NCBI GenBank assembly: GCA_021647375.1
Contig: JAKIUV010000005.1
Coordinates: 1-64,000 of the forward strand
DNA length: 64,000 bases
Direction of reading: 5' to 3'
DNA from: Robiginitomaculum sp.
GTDB lineage: Bacteria > Pseudomonadota > Alphaproteobacteria > Caulobacterales > Maricaulaceae
Part shown: piece by piece, positions 44,255 through 52,767 of the stretch
Layout of the letters: each line of letters starts with the position of its first letter
How positions within the stretch are numbered: the stretch's first letter is position 1
Notes under the pieces: generated by a model
Database searches by the model: none
The model's input: the letters and a program-made list of their open reading frames with translations, nothing else
What the model was told of the DNA's origin: nothing
Made by a program: the position numbers and the translations under genes

Positions 44255-44477
44255 GACATATGGAACAAAAAGTTGGCAAATATTGGGCGCTGCCTTTTTA
44301 GCCGCAGCATGGATGATCGGCGGGCCGGACATTTTGAGCAAACTAAACTGGCATGGGAAAGTCATTGATCTGGCGACATGGATACCGACCATCATGGTGT
44401 TCTTCTGGTCCATATCCGGTAATAATAAATTCCTGGCCTGCGAACGCAGAGCGTTTAGAAGATTGTTGGGAAGGTGA
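44241..44477 (+). CDS. Small two-TM membrane protein
   Basis: The ATG at 44241 follows AGAGAAG and overlaps the XRE gene end by 14 bp. The 78-residue product has two hydrophobic spans (WQILGAAFLAAAWMIGG and LATWIPTIMVFFWSI) and a basic tail (ACERRAFRRLLGR). The overlap makes it the third gene of the operon. The family is not recognised. Confidence 0.58.
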   Translation: MTNYKTYGTKSWQILGAAFLAAAWMIGGPDILSKLNWHGKVIDLATWIPTIMVFFWSISGNNKFLACERRAFRRLLGR

Positions 44478-44505
44478 AGTTCGAAAATACATGCTCTTAA
44501 CTAGC

Positions 44506-44669
44506 ATCCCATCCCCTCACCTTGTTCCTCTCCCTATGGGAGAGGAGACGCTGGTTTGAGTACATTTTTAATTTGTATGCTTTAAGGCCATCATCAAAGA
44601 AAACGGAGTTTTCTTACCTCTCCTTTGGGGAGAGGTCGGCACTCTTGTGCCGGGTGAGGGGGTATGATG
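44506..44669. repeat. MITE-like nested inverted repeat
   Basis: CCCCTCACC (44513-44521) is mirrored by GGTGAGGGG (44653-44661). Inside, CCTCTCCC-TAT-GGGAGAGG and CCTCTCC-TTT-GGGGAGAGG form two hairpins, with about 90 bp of AT-rich sequence between them. The whole element is about 160 bp and fills most of the gap 44478-44705. The sequence style (CTCACC, CTCTCCC) matches dispersed palindromic repeats seen in many proteobacteria. Only one copy is in this window, so mobility is not shown. Confidence 0.55.
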
Positions 44670-44705
44670 TTTCCCATTGTTAGATAGTTCGTCTAAACTC
44701 TCCCC

Positions 44706-45275
44706 ATGAAATTTGATTCTCTCAACAAAACCAAAGCCCGCAATGCGGCCAAGATGATCCGGGCAAAATTGGCGGCGGAGCTGCCGGATGCTGGTGTGGA
44801 ACTCTTACGCCATTGGCCGGACATAGGGATAAGGGCAGGGTGCGTCGCCGCTTATATTCCCATTCATTCCGAAATAGATGTTTGGCCTTTGATGCGGGCA
44901 TTGGCGAATTCTGGCCATGATTTGGCTTTGCCGTGCATTAAACGCAAGGGCTATCCGCTAGATTTTCGCGTATACGAAATTGGTGACAAATTAAGGCGCG
45001 GGGCATTTGGCACGCGCGAGCCGATGCGGGATAAACCGCTCGTGACGCCCGATATTGTGCTATTGCCTCTACTGGCCTATGCGCGCGACGGGCACAGGCT
45101 TGGCTATGGAGGCGGGTTTTATGACCGGACTTTGCAGAAGTTAAGGGCTTCTGGTGAAATCTTTGCTTGCGGTGTGGCGTACTCTGGGCAAGAAGTGCCG
45201 ATATTGCTCACCGATAGCTACGACGAAAAACTGGACGGTGTGCTAACGGAAACAGGGTTCAAGGGTTTTACATGA
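44706..45275 (+). CDS. 5-formyltetrahydrofolate cyclo-ligase
   Basis: The 189-residue protein has the family's substrate and ATP motifs: AAYIPIHSEIDVWPL, LALPCIKRKGYPLDFR, and the C-terminal LLPLLAYARDGHRLGYGGGFYDRTL. It converts 5-formyl-THF to 5,10-methenyl-THF with ATP. The start has only a weak ribosome binding site. It is coupled by a 4-bp overlap to the YmdB-like gene, a common pairing in alphaproteobacteria. Confidence 0.92.
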   Translation: MKFDSLNKTKARNAAKMIRAKLAAELPDAGVELLRHWPDIGIRAGCVAAYIPIHSEIDVWPLMRALANSGHDLALPCIKRKGYPLDFRVYEIGDKLRRGAFGTREPMRDKPLVTPDIVLLPLLAYARDGHRLGYGGGFYDRTLQKLRASGEIFACGVAYSGQEVPILLTDSYDEKLDGVLTETGFKGFT

Positions 45276-46087
45276 GATTAGCATTTTTCGGTGATGTGGT
45301 CGGGCGTTCGGGGCGCCGGGCGGTCAGCAAATATCTACCGCGCCTGCGCGAGGATTTAAAACTGGACGCCGTCGTCATAAACGGCGAAAACGCGGCGGGC
45401 GGTTTCGGCATTACCGAAGCCACGGCGGGCGAGCTTTACGATGCGGGCGCAGATGTCATCACCCTAGGCAATCACAGTTTCGACAATGCAAATGCGTTGA
45501 CATATATAGAACGTGAACCGCGCTTGCTGCGCCCGGTGAATTATCCCAAAGGCACGGCGCCCGGCAAAGGCGCTGGTCTGTACGATATTGGCGGTTACCG
45601 CCTGTTGGTGGTCAATGTGCTGGGGCGGGTGTTTATGGACGCGCTGGACGACCCATTTGTCGCCATTGCAGAAGAATTGGAAGCTTGCCCCATGGGAGAA
45701 ATCGCCGATGCCATTATCATAGATATTCACGCCGAAGCCACGTCCGAGAAAAACGCTATGGGGCATGTGTGCGATGGCCGTGTTAGCCTTGTCGTTGGCA
45801 CCCATCAACATGTGCCGACCGCCGACACGCGCATTTTACCGAACGGGACAGCTTACCAAACCGACGCAGGCATGTGCGGCGATTATTCCGGCGTCATCGG
45901 CATGGACAAAGAAGAACCCGTCCACCGCTTCACCACCAGAATGCGCGGCGGCAGGTTCGAAGCCGCCAGCGGCCCCGGAACAATCTGCGGTGTGTTCGTA
46001 GAGACAGACAACAAAACCGGACTAGCCCTCCGCGCTGAACCCATCCGCATGGGGCCGGGTTTGATGGAGCATATTCCCACAGTTTAA
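45272..46087 (+). CDS. YmdB-family (TIGR00282) metallophosphoesterase
   Basis: The 271-residue protein carries the metal-site motifs of the TIGR00282 phosphoesterases: FFGDVVGRSGRR, NGENAAGGFGIT, LGNHSFD, IDIHAEATSEK and VGTHQHVPTADTRI. YmdB from Bacillus has 2',3'-cyclic nucleotide phosphodiesterase activity. The role in alphaproteobacteria is less clear. Its start overlaps the cyclo-ligase stop (ATGA), so the two are translated together. Confidence 0.9.
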   Translation: MRLAFFGDVVGRSGRRAVSKYLPRLREDLKLDAVVINGENAAGGFGITEATAGELYDAGADVITLGNHSFDNANALTYIEREPRLLRPVNYPKGTAPGKGAGLYDIGGYRLLVVNVLGRVFMDALDDPFVAIAEELEACPMGEIADAIIIDIHAEATSEKNAMGHVCDGRVSLVVGTHQHVPTADTRILPNGTAYQTDAGMCGDYSGVIGMDKEEPVHRFTTRMRGGRFEAASGPGTICGVFVETDNKTGLALRAEPIRMGPGLMEHIPTV

Positions 46088-46201
46088 CGACGAAATTCTT
46101 TAGCCGTTCCCCAGATTGCAGGCCTATAGGCTTATAAAAGAGGTTTGTTCAGCGAAGTGATGGAGTGCGCCTAGCCAGCAAAACCAGCTTGAATTTTCCC
46201 C

Positions 46202-46229
46202 TTGCCACGCAGATTTTTCCTGCTATACA
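46202..46229 (+). promoter_or_regulatory. Candidate rpsB promoter
   Basis: TTGCCA (46202-46207) and TATACA (46224-46229) lie 16 bp apart. The -10 region GCTATACA resembles the Caulobacter-type GCTANAWC. A leader of about 115 nt would follow before rpsB. The rest of 46088-46352 shows nothing else I can name. Confidence 0.45.
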
Positions 46230-46352
46230 CCGCCCAAATTCACAGAACGGGATATGGCTGTTGCACGCATGTAACTAGTCTTTCCGGTGAAAGTGGCAAT
46301 TCCGCCCCTTTCTCAACCCCGTTCGACGCCTAACCGGATAAGGAGAAACTCC

Positions 46353-47489
46353 ATGGCATTACCAGAATTTTCCATGCGCCAGCTACTTGAAGCAGGCGTC
46401 CACTTTGGACACCAAAAACATCGCTGGAACCCGAAAATGGCACCATATATATTTGGTACCCGTTCCAATATTCATATTCTTGACCTATCCCAAACGGTTC
46501 CGCTTTTGCACCAAGCTATGGTGAAAATGCGCGACGTGGCGGCTGGTGGCGGACGCATTTTATTCGTTGGTACCAAACGCCAAGCATCTGATGCGGTCAA
46601 AGAATCGGCGACACGTTGTGCGCAATATTACGTCAATCACCGTTGGCTCGGCGGTATGCTGACCAATTGGCAAACCATTTCCAATTCTATAGCCCGTTTG
46701 CGCGAGCTTGAAGGCATGATGGAAAATGTTGAGCAATCTGGCCTGACCAAAAAAGAACTTTTGAAGTTAACCCGCGAGAAGGACAAGCTTGATCGTGCTT
46801 TGGGCGGTATCAAAGACATGGGTAAAATCCCGAACCTGATGTTCGTGATCGACACCACCAAAGAGACTATTGCTATTAAAGAAGCCCGCAAGCTCGGCAT
46901 TCCTGTGATTGCGCTCCTCGATAGTAATTGTAATCCTGATGATGTTGATATGCCTATTCCGGGCAATGATGATGCTGTGCGTTCTATCTCATTGTTCTGT
47001 GATTTGATGGCTGATGCGATCCTCGACGGTATGACAGAAGGCGCGATTGCTGCTGGTGTTGATATTGGCGCCGCAGAAAACCCGGTTGAAGCGGCTCTAG
47101 TTGCTGACAAGCCTGTTGAAGCGCCTGTTGAAACTCCGGCACCTGTTGCGGAAGCTGCTCCGGCACCAGCTAAGGAAGAGGCCCCTAAAGCTGAAAAATT
47201 AGTGGCTAAAGAAGAAGCACCAGCTAAGAAAGATGCGCCAAAAGAAGAAAAAGCTGCTGATGATATTTCTTTAATCGACGGCATTGGCCCAGTATTTAAG
47301 AAAAAACTCGAAAGCGAAGGCGTTAATACATATGCTGCTCTCGTTGCCCTTGACGCGGCCGCGATTGATGCTCTCGAAGAAAAACTGGAGCTTAAAGGCA
47401 AATTTGCTGCTGGCGAATGGGTCGAGCAAGCCAAAGAACTCATGGACGGCAAAGCACCGCGCGCCAAAAGCGACGCAGACAGAGCCTAG
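46353..47489 (+). CDS. rpsB: 30S ribosomal protein S2 with a C-terminal helix-hairpin-helix extension
   Basis: The ATG at 46353 follows AAGGAGAAA. The first 245 residues are a normal S2 (MRQLLEAGVHFGHQKHRWNPKM, NHRWLGGMLTNWQT, DTTKETIAIKEARKLGIPV). An Ala/Pro/Glu/Lys-rich linker of about 55 residues follows. Near residues 303-345 there is a helix-hairpin-helix-like segment (SLIDGIGPVFKKKLESEG) of the kind used for nucleic acid or protein binding. The total of 378 residues is about 120 more than E. coli S2. It is the first gene of the cluster, with a hairpin between it and tsf. Confidence 0.95.
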   Translation: MALPEFSMRQLLEAGVHFGHQKHRWNPKMAPYIFGTRSNIHILDLSQTVPLLHQAMVKMRDVAAGGGRILFVGTKRQASDAVKESATRCAQYYVNHRWLGGMLTNWQTISNSIARLRELEGMMENVEQSGLTKKELLKLTREKDKLDRALGGIKDMGKIPNLMFVIDTTKETIAIKEARKLGIPVIALLDSNCNPDDVDMPIPGNDDAVRSISLFCDLMADAILDGMTEGAIAAGVDIGAAENPVEAALVADKPVEAPVETPAPVAEAAPAPAKEEAPKAEKLVAKEEAPAKKDAPKEEKAADDISLIDGIGPVFKKKLESEGVNTYAALVALDAAAIDALEEKLELKGKFAAGEWVEQAKELMDGKAPRAKSDADRA

Positions 47490-47531
47490 TTTAAGAGCTT
47501 AATGATCTGCGCTTAAGCAGGTCTTGAATTA

Positions 47532-47557
47532 ACGGCAGAGAACACCATCTCTGCCGT
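47532..47557 (+). promoter_or_regulatory. Hairpin between rpsB and tsf
   Basis: ACGGCAGAG (47532-47540) pairs exactly with CTCTGCCGT (47549-47557), with an 8-base loop. No T-run follows, so it may be an attenuator or an RNA processing/stability element rather than a terminator. Confidence 0.45.
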
Positions 47558-47583
47558 AACACACATAATATACGGAGAGTATA

Positions 47584-48510
47584 ATGGCTAATATTACAGC
47601 CGCGCTGGTCAAAGAACTACGCGAAAAAACATCTGCAGGCATGATGGACTGCAAAAAGGCCCTCATGGCCACGGACGGTAATATCGAGGATGCAGCAGAT
47701 TGGTTGCGCGAAAAAGGTATTGCCAAGGCCGGTAAAAAATCAGGCCGTGTCGCATCTGAAGGTCTTATTGGGCTAGGGCAAGATGGTACAACATCCGCTT
47801 TGGTTGAAGTGAATTCGGAAACCGACTTTGTAGCTCTGAACGAAGAGTTTCAAGGCATGGTACGTGAAATCGCTAGTCTTGCTGTCGGCACAAATGGTGA
47901 TTTGGCGGCTTTGGCTGGCACCAATATGGCTAGCGGTAAAGACGTTGCCACGTCTATCACGGATCTGATAGCAAAAATCGGCGAGAACATGAATTTGCGC
48001 CGCACTGAAGTATTGAGTGTGAAGTCGGGCGCCGTTGCCGGATATTTGCACAATGGTGTTGCTGATAATCTTGGCAAAATCGGTGTTTTGATAGCCCTCG
48101 AATCGGATGGTGATACAGACGCATTGACGGCGCTTGGTCGCAAATTGGCTATGCATGTTGCTGCGACTTCGCCGCTTTCCTTAAGCGTAGAAGATATGGA
48201 TCCGGCTGCCGTTCAAAAAGAACGCGACCTTTTGTCTGCCGAAGCCCGTGCTTCTGGCAAGCCTGAAAATATCATTGATAAAATGGTTGATGGCCGGATG
48301 CAGAAATTCTTCAAAGAATCTGTGCTTCTCAACCAAATGTTCGTTATGGATCCAGATCGTTCAATTGCGCAGGTTATTGCTGACGAAGCTAAGTCTATGG
48401 GTGCTGCGATTGAAATGACTGGTTTTGTGCGTATGCAGCTCGGCGAAGGTATTGAGAAAAAAGTCGAAGATTTCGCAGCAGAAGTTGCCGCGACTTTAGG
48501 GGATGCGTAA
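47584..48510 (+). CDS. tsf: Translation elongation factor Ts
   Basis: The 308-residue protein starts with MANITAALVKELREKTSAGMMDCKKAL, the conserved EF-Tu contact region (TSAGMMDCKKAL). It carries VEVNSETDFVA in the core. It acts as the guanine-nucleotide exchange factor for EF-Tu. The start follows CGGAGAG. It lies 94 bp after rpsB, as is usual, and is followed by a terminator. Confidence 0.97.
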   Translation: MANITAALVKELREKTSAGMMDCKKALMATDGNIEDAADWLREKGIAKAGKKSGRVASEGLIGLGQDGTTSALVEVNSETDFVALNEEFQGMVREIASLAVGTNGDLAALAGTNMASGKDVATSITDLIAKIGENMNLRRTEVLSVKSGAVAGYLHNGVADNLGKIGVLIALESDGDTDALTALGRKLAMHVAATSPLSLSVEDMDPAAVQKERDLLSAEARASGKPENIIDKMVDGRMQKFFKESVLLNQMFVMDPDRSIAQVIADEAKSMGAAIEMTGFVRMQLGEGIEKKVEDFAAEVAATLGDA

Positions 48511-48542
48511 GGCGTAATACCTTGTACATCTCAAATTCATAT

Positions 48543-48572
48543 GAAGCCCGCGTTTATTTTAGACGCGGGCTT
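48543..48572 (+). terminator. Terminator after tsf
   Basis: GAAGCCCGCGT and ACGCGGGCTTC form an 11-bp perfect stem with an AT-rich 8-base loop. The T-run is short and broken, so termination may be partial. Confidence 0.7.
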
Positions 48573-48635
48573 CTTCATGGGCTATAAAGTGCAAAGCGAG
48601 TCGCGAAAGAGCAGGGCATATAGCAGGGAAATGTA

Positions 48636-49355
48636 ATGGGCACTGAGTTAAAATACAAAAGAGTACTCCTGAAAATATCGGGTGAAGCCCTGATGGGGAC
48701 GCAATCTTTCGGGATTGATGTGTCTGTCACTGCTCGTATAGCCGAAGAAATCGCCAGCGCCCACGCTAAGGGCTTGGAAATTGGTCTGGTAATTGGCGGC
48801 GGTAATATTTTTCGTGGCCTTGCGGCTTCCGAGGCCGGGATTGAGCGCACCACCGCAGATTATATGGGCATGTTGGCCACGGTGATGAATGCGCTCGCCA
48901 TGCAAAGTGCGCTAGAGCATATCGGGCTGGACACGCGAGTGATGTCAGCTATTCCCATGACCACGGTGTGCGAGCCTTATATCAGACGCCGTGCCTCGCG
49001 CCATATGGAACGCGGGCGTATTGTTATATTTGCGGCGGGGACGGGTAATCCGTTCTTTACTACGGATACGGCGGCGGCACTTCGGGCAGCGGAAATGGGC
49101 TGTGATGCGCTTCTTAAGGGCACAAAAGTTGACGGGGTTTACGACAAAGACCCGGCTAAACACAAAGACGCGGTGCGTTATGACAGCCTGTCTTATATGG
49201 ATGTTATCACCAAAGATTTACAAGTTATGGACACATCGGCAGTGACGTTGATGCGCGATAACGAAATTCCGATTATTGTATTTTCTATTGCGGAGAAGAA
49301 CCGTTTTGAAGACGTTATGACTGGAAAAGGAAAATGTACCATAATTACGTCGTAA
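48636..49355 (+). CDS. pyrH: UMP kinase
   Basis: The 239-residue protein shows the bacterial UMP kinase motifs: RVLLKISGEALMG, GLVIGGGNIFRG, MLATVMNALAMQ, FAAGTGNPFFTTDTAA and KGTKVDGVYDKDP. It phosphorylates UMP to UDP. The start follows CAGGGAAA. It stands 62 bp upstream of frr, the usual pyrH-frr pair. Confidence 0.97.
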   Translation: MGTELKYKRVLLKISGEALMGTQSFGIDVSVTARIAEEIASAHAKGLEIGLVIGGGNIFRGLAASEAGIERTTADYMGMLATVMNALAMQSALEHIGLDTRVMSAIPMTTVCEPYIRRRASRHMERGRIVIFAAGTGNPFFTTDTAAALRAAEMGCDALLKGTKVDGVYDKDPAKHKDAVRYDSLSYMDVITKDLQVMDTSAVTLMRDNEIPIIVFSIAEKNRFEDVMTGKGKCTIITS

Positions 49356-49417
49356 TCCCTGTATTAAGAGGGCTAAGCCCCTATATATAAGGATGTTGAA
49401 CACTAAAGGAGCACAAA

Positions 49418-49975
49418 ATGGCAGACTATGATTTAGCAGATATTAAGCGCCGCATGGGCGGCGCGATTGCGGCTATGAAAACCGAGTTTAACAGCTTGCG
49501 TACCGGGCGCGCCCATACGGCTATCTTGGACAATGTCACGGTTGAAGCTTACGGCTCACGCGTGCCGCTCAACACGGTCGGCGCGATTAATATCCCCGAG
49601 CCGCGTATGCTGAGTGTTAATGTCTGGGACAAAACCATGGTTGCGGGCGTGGAGCGTGCGCTTCGCGAAAGTAATCTGGGGATTAATCCTGTGGTCGACG
49701 GCCAAACCATCCGCATTCCTATGCCGGCCTTGACAGAAGAACGCCGACAAGAGCTGACCAAGATTGCGGGCAATTACGCCGAAGCCGCTAAAGTGGCCGT
49801 GCGTAATGTACGCCGGGGCGCTATGGAAAGCTTACGCGATATGGAAAAAGACGGTGATATTAGCGAAGACGATCACAAGCGTAGCTCTGGTGAAGTGCAA
49901 GACGCTACGGATAAGCATATTGCAGATATTGATAAAGCCCTCACGTCGAAGAACGAAGAGATCATGCAGGTCTAG
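49418..49975 (+). CDS. frr: Ribosome recycling factor
   Basis: The 185-residue protein has the two-domain RRF pattern: RRMGGAIAAMKTEFNSLRTGRA, IPEPRMLSVNVWDK, IPMPALTEERRQEL and a helical C-terminal domain. It splits post-termination ribosomes with EF-G. The start follows AAAGGAG. uppS begins 3 bp after its stop. Confidence 0.97.
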   Translation: MADYDLADIKRRMGGAIAAMKTEFNSLRTGRAHTAILDNVTVEAYGSRVPLNTVGAINIPEPRMLSVNVWDKTMVAGVERALRESNLGINPVVDGQTIRIPMPALTEERRQELTKIAGNYAEAAKVAVRNVRRGAMESLRDMEKDGDISEDDHKRSSGEVQDATDKHIADIDKALTSKNEEIMQV

Positions 49976-49978
49976 CCT

Positions 49979-50737
49979 ATGTCGCCCGCTCGCCAACCTA
50001 CCGATAGTGCGGATAATTTCCCGCGCCATATCGCCATTATTATGGACGGTAATGGCCGTTGGGCGAAATCCCGTGGGCGGCCACGTATATTTGGCCATCA
50101 AGCCGGGGTCAAAACCGTGCGCCGTATTGTCGAGGATGCATCGGAAATGGGCGTTAAATGTCTGACACTTTATAGCTTTTCTACGGAAAATTGGTCGAGG
50201 CCCAAGTCGGAAATCGCCGCATTGTTCGGGCTTTTACGCAAATATGTGCAGGACGATCTCGCGACTTTAAACGACAGAAATGTGCGGGTGCGGATATTGG
50301 GTTCGCAGGTCGGGCTAAAGCCTGATATGCTGGCACTCTTGGACAAAGTCGAAGAAACCACCAAGGGCAATACGGATTTTTCTTTGAATATAGCCTTTAA
50401 CTATGGTGGTCGCGACGAGATATTGCGGGCGGCACGGGCTTTTGCCCAAGATGTGGAAACGGGAAAAGCTGATATAGGCGAGCTTTGCGACGCAAAATTT
50501 GAAACCTATTTGGACAGTATCGGCCTACCAGACCCGGATTTGGTCATTCGCACCAGCGGCGAGAAACGCATCAGTAATTTCTTGCTCTGGCAGGCCGCCT
50601 ACGCGGAATTTGTCTTTACCGATGTGTTGTGGCCGGATTTTTCTAAACATGATTTACAGGCGGCAATTGAAAGCTTTCAAAACCGCGAACGTCGCTACGG
50701 TAATCTTGCGCCTGAGCAATCCGAAGAGGTGGCCTAG
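49979..50737 (+). CDS. uppS: Isoprenyl transferase (undecaprenyl diphosphate synthase)
   Basis: The 252-residue protein has the cis-prenyltransferase motifs: HIAIIMDGNGRWAKSRG (catalytic Asp), GHQAGVKTVRRI, LTLYSFSTENWSRP, and RTSGEKRISNFLLWQ with the C-terminal ERRYG. It builds the lipid carrier for peptidoglycan. It is only 3 bp from frr and 2 bp from cdsA, so the genes are cotranscribed. Confidence 0.96.
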   Translation: MSPARQPTDSADNFPRHIAIIMDGNGRWAKSRGRPRIFGHQAGVKTVRRIVEDASEMGVKCLTLYSFSTENWSRPKSEIAALFGLLRKYVQDDLATLNDRNVRVRILGSQVGLKPDMLALLDKVEETTKGNTDFSLNIAFNYGGRDEILRAARAFAQDVETGKADIGELCDAKFETYLDSIGLPDPDLVIRTSGEKRISNFLLWQAAYAEFVFTDVLWPDFSKHDLQAAIESFQNRERRYGNLAPEQSEEVA

Positions 50738-50739
50738 AT

Positions 50740-51588
50740 ATGTCTGATGTTGAGCCATCCAAACTAAAGAAATTCGGCGTCCGTGCTGCTTCGGGGCTTG
50801 GGATGGTGGCTATTTGTGGTGTGCCATTGTATTTTGGTGGCTGGGTTTTGGCGGTATTTATTGCGGTGGTCTGCACCCGTGTAATTTATGAGTGGGTGCG
50901 GATGAGTGATCCGGGGCAAACTAAATTGGCTCTGATTATCCCCGTGGCCGGACTATCACTGGCACTAGGTCTGGCGCAGTTCGGGATATGGGGCGTGGAT
51001 AATTGGAAATGGGCTTTGGCATCGGTCGGCTTCACTGGTGCGCTCGCCACATTAGAACGGGCAAGGCGCGGCGGCGGACTTTGGGCTGGGTTTGGTGTGT
51101 TATATGTGCTGTTGCCAAGTTTGGCTGTTCTTTGGTTGCGCGGCGATATTGCCGGGGTGCAAGCCGCCGGTTTTGCGAAGTTTATTTTTCTTGTTGTGGT
51201 CGTGATAGCCGCAGATTCGTTTGCATATCTGGGTGGTTCAACCCTGAAGGGGCCGAAGCTTATCCCGAAAGTTAGCCCGAATAAAACATGGTCTGGCTTG
51301 ATTAGTGGCTTTGTATTTGGCGCACTGTTTGGGGCTTTGGCGGCATGGATTATCGGGTTTAGCCCGGCTTATGGGGCTTTGTTGGCTATTCCGATTGTGG
51401 CTTTTGCGGTCTTGGGAGATTTGCTCGAATCGATTATCAAGCGAAGGCTGAAAGTGAAAGATGCAGGCGGCCTCATTCCCGGCCATGGCGGTATTCTCGA
51501 CAGAATGGATAGTTTGATGCTTGCCGTTGTCGTTGCGGCGGCAGTGCTTTTGATTTGGCCGCGCATTTGGCCAATGGTGGGCGCATAA
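50740..51588 (+). CDS. cdsA: Phosphatidate cytidylyltransferase
   Basis: The 282-residue polytopic membrane protein has the CDP-diglyceride synthetase signature in SPNKTWSG and the C-terminal GDLLESIIKRRLKVKDAG and PGHGGILDRMDS. It makes CDP-diacylglycerol for phospholipid synthesis. The start follows GAGGTGGCC. dxr starts 6 bp after its stop. Confidence 0.95.
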   Translation: MSDVEPSKLKKFGVRAASGLGMVAICGVPLYFGGWVLAVFIAVVCTRVIYEWVRMSDPGQTKLALIIPVAGLSLALGLAQFGIWGVDNWKWALASVGFTGALATLERARRGGGLWAGFGVLYVLLPSLAVLWLRGDIAGVQAAGFAKFIFLVVVVIAADSFAYLGGSTLKGPKLIPKVSPNKTWSGLISGFVFGALFGALAAWIIGFSPAYGALLAIPIVAFAVLGDLLESIIKRRLKVKDAGGLIPGHGGILDRMDSLMLAVVVAAAVLLIWPRIWPMVGA

Positions 51589-51594
51589 TACGGT

Positions 51595-52767
51595 ATGGTA
51601 AAACGCGTCACTATATTAGGCTCGACCGGGTCTATCGGCGAAAGCACATTAAGCCTAATCCGCGATAGCGCCCCGGACGCCTATAAAATCGTCTGTCTAA
51701 GCGCCTATACTAATGCGCGAGAATTAGCCAAACAAGCTTTGGCGTTTCGTCCCGAATTTGTCGCTTTAGGTAATCCGGCTAACCAAGACATTCTCAAAGA
51801 TGCACTCGCAGGAACAAGCATCAAGATTGGCATAGGCCGCGAAGCCGTGATTGCGGCTGGTGCTTGGCCGTCGGATTTCATCATGGCGGCAATCGTTGGT
51901 GCGGCAGGGCTGGTGCCGACATTGGCTGCGGTTGAGCAGGGGGCATCTGTGGGTCTGGCCAATAAAGAATGTCTTGTTTGCGCCGGTGATTTATTCATGG
52001 ATGCGGTTGCGCGTACTGGCACCACGCTTTTGCCCGTAGATTCCGAGCATAATGCTATATTCCAAGTTCTCAACACCGAGCGCCCCAAGGAAGTGCGACG
52101 TTTGATATTAACGGCGTCCGGCGGGCCGTTCCGCGAGTTTACAGTAGAGCAGCTACAATCCGTCACCCGCGAACAAGCGCTTAACCACCCAGTCTGGGAT
52201 ATGGGTGCAAAAATATCCATCGATTCTGCGACCCTGATGAATAAAGGGTTAGAGCTTATCGAGGCTAGCTATTTGTTCGTGCGCCCGTCCGCCGAAATTG
52301 ACATTATCGTGCATCCCGAATCTATTATCCATTCTATGGTGGAATATGTGGACGGGTCGGTCTTGGCGCAAATGGGGTCGCCGGACATGCGCACCCCAAT
52401 CGCCTATGCTCTCGCGTGGCCGGAGCGTATGGAGACGAGTGTTAAGCAATTGGACTTTGCCGAAGTGGGAAAGTTAGAGTTTTATCCGCCAGATGCGGAG
52501 AAGTTTCCGGCTTTACGGCTGGCACGGGCGGCTCTGGAGGCAGGCGGTATGGCACCAACCGTGCTGAATGCGGCCAATGAAGTGGCTGTGGACGCATTTT
52601 TGCAAGAAAAACTAGATTTCTCTGCCCTTACAAAGTGTATAGAATCTGTCATGAACCACTTTAAAAGTGAAAAGAGTTTTGCTACACCCCTCGGAACGAT
52701 AAAAGACGTGCTGGATATTGACGAGCGCGCGCGGATAATAGCTCGCGATAGAGTAGGGAAAGTTTAG
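51595..52767 (+). CDS. dxr: 1-deoxy-D-xylulose 5-phosphate reductoisomerase
   Basis: The 390-residue enzyme catalyses the second step of the MEP isoprenoid pathway. The NADPH loop ILGSTGSIGESTL is at the start. The metal and substrate motifs VDSEHNAIFQ and SASTL-like DSATLMNKGLELIEA follow, with HPESIIHSMVEY. The next gene starts on the base after its stop. Confidence 0.97.
   Translation: MVKRVTILGSTGSIGESTLSLIRDSAPDAYKIVCLSAYTNARELAKQALAFRPEFVALGNPANQDILKDALAGTSIKIGIGREAVIAAGAWPSDFIMAAIVGAAGLVPTLAAVEQGASVGLANKECLVCAGDLFMDAVARTGTTLLPVDSEHNAIFQVLNTERPKEVRRLILTASGGPFREFTVEQLQSVTREQALNHPVWDMGAKISIDSATLMNKGLELIEASYLFVRPSAEIDIIVHPESIIHSMVEYVDGSVLAQMGSPDMRTPIAYALAWPERMETSVKQLDFAEVGKLEFYPPDAEKFPALRLARAALEAGGMAPTVLNAANEVAVDAFLQEKLDFSALTKCIESVMNHFKSEKSFATPLGTIKDVLDIDERARIIARDRVGKV

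Noticed and set aside
44478..44705. 6S RNA gene upstream of the folate cyclo-ligase gene
   Set aside because: The neighbour is right, but the sequence is a nested palindrome rather than a long hairpin with a central bubble.
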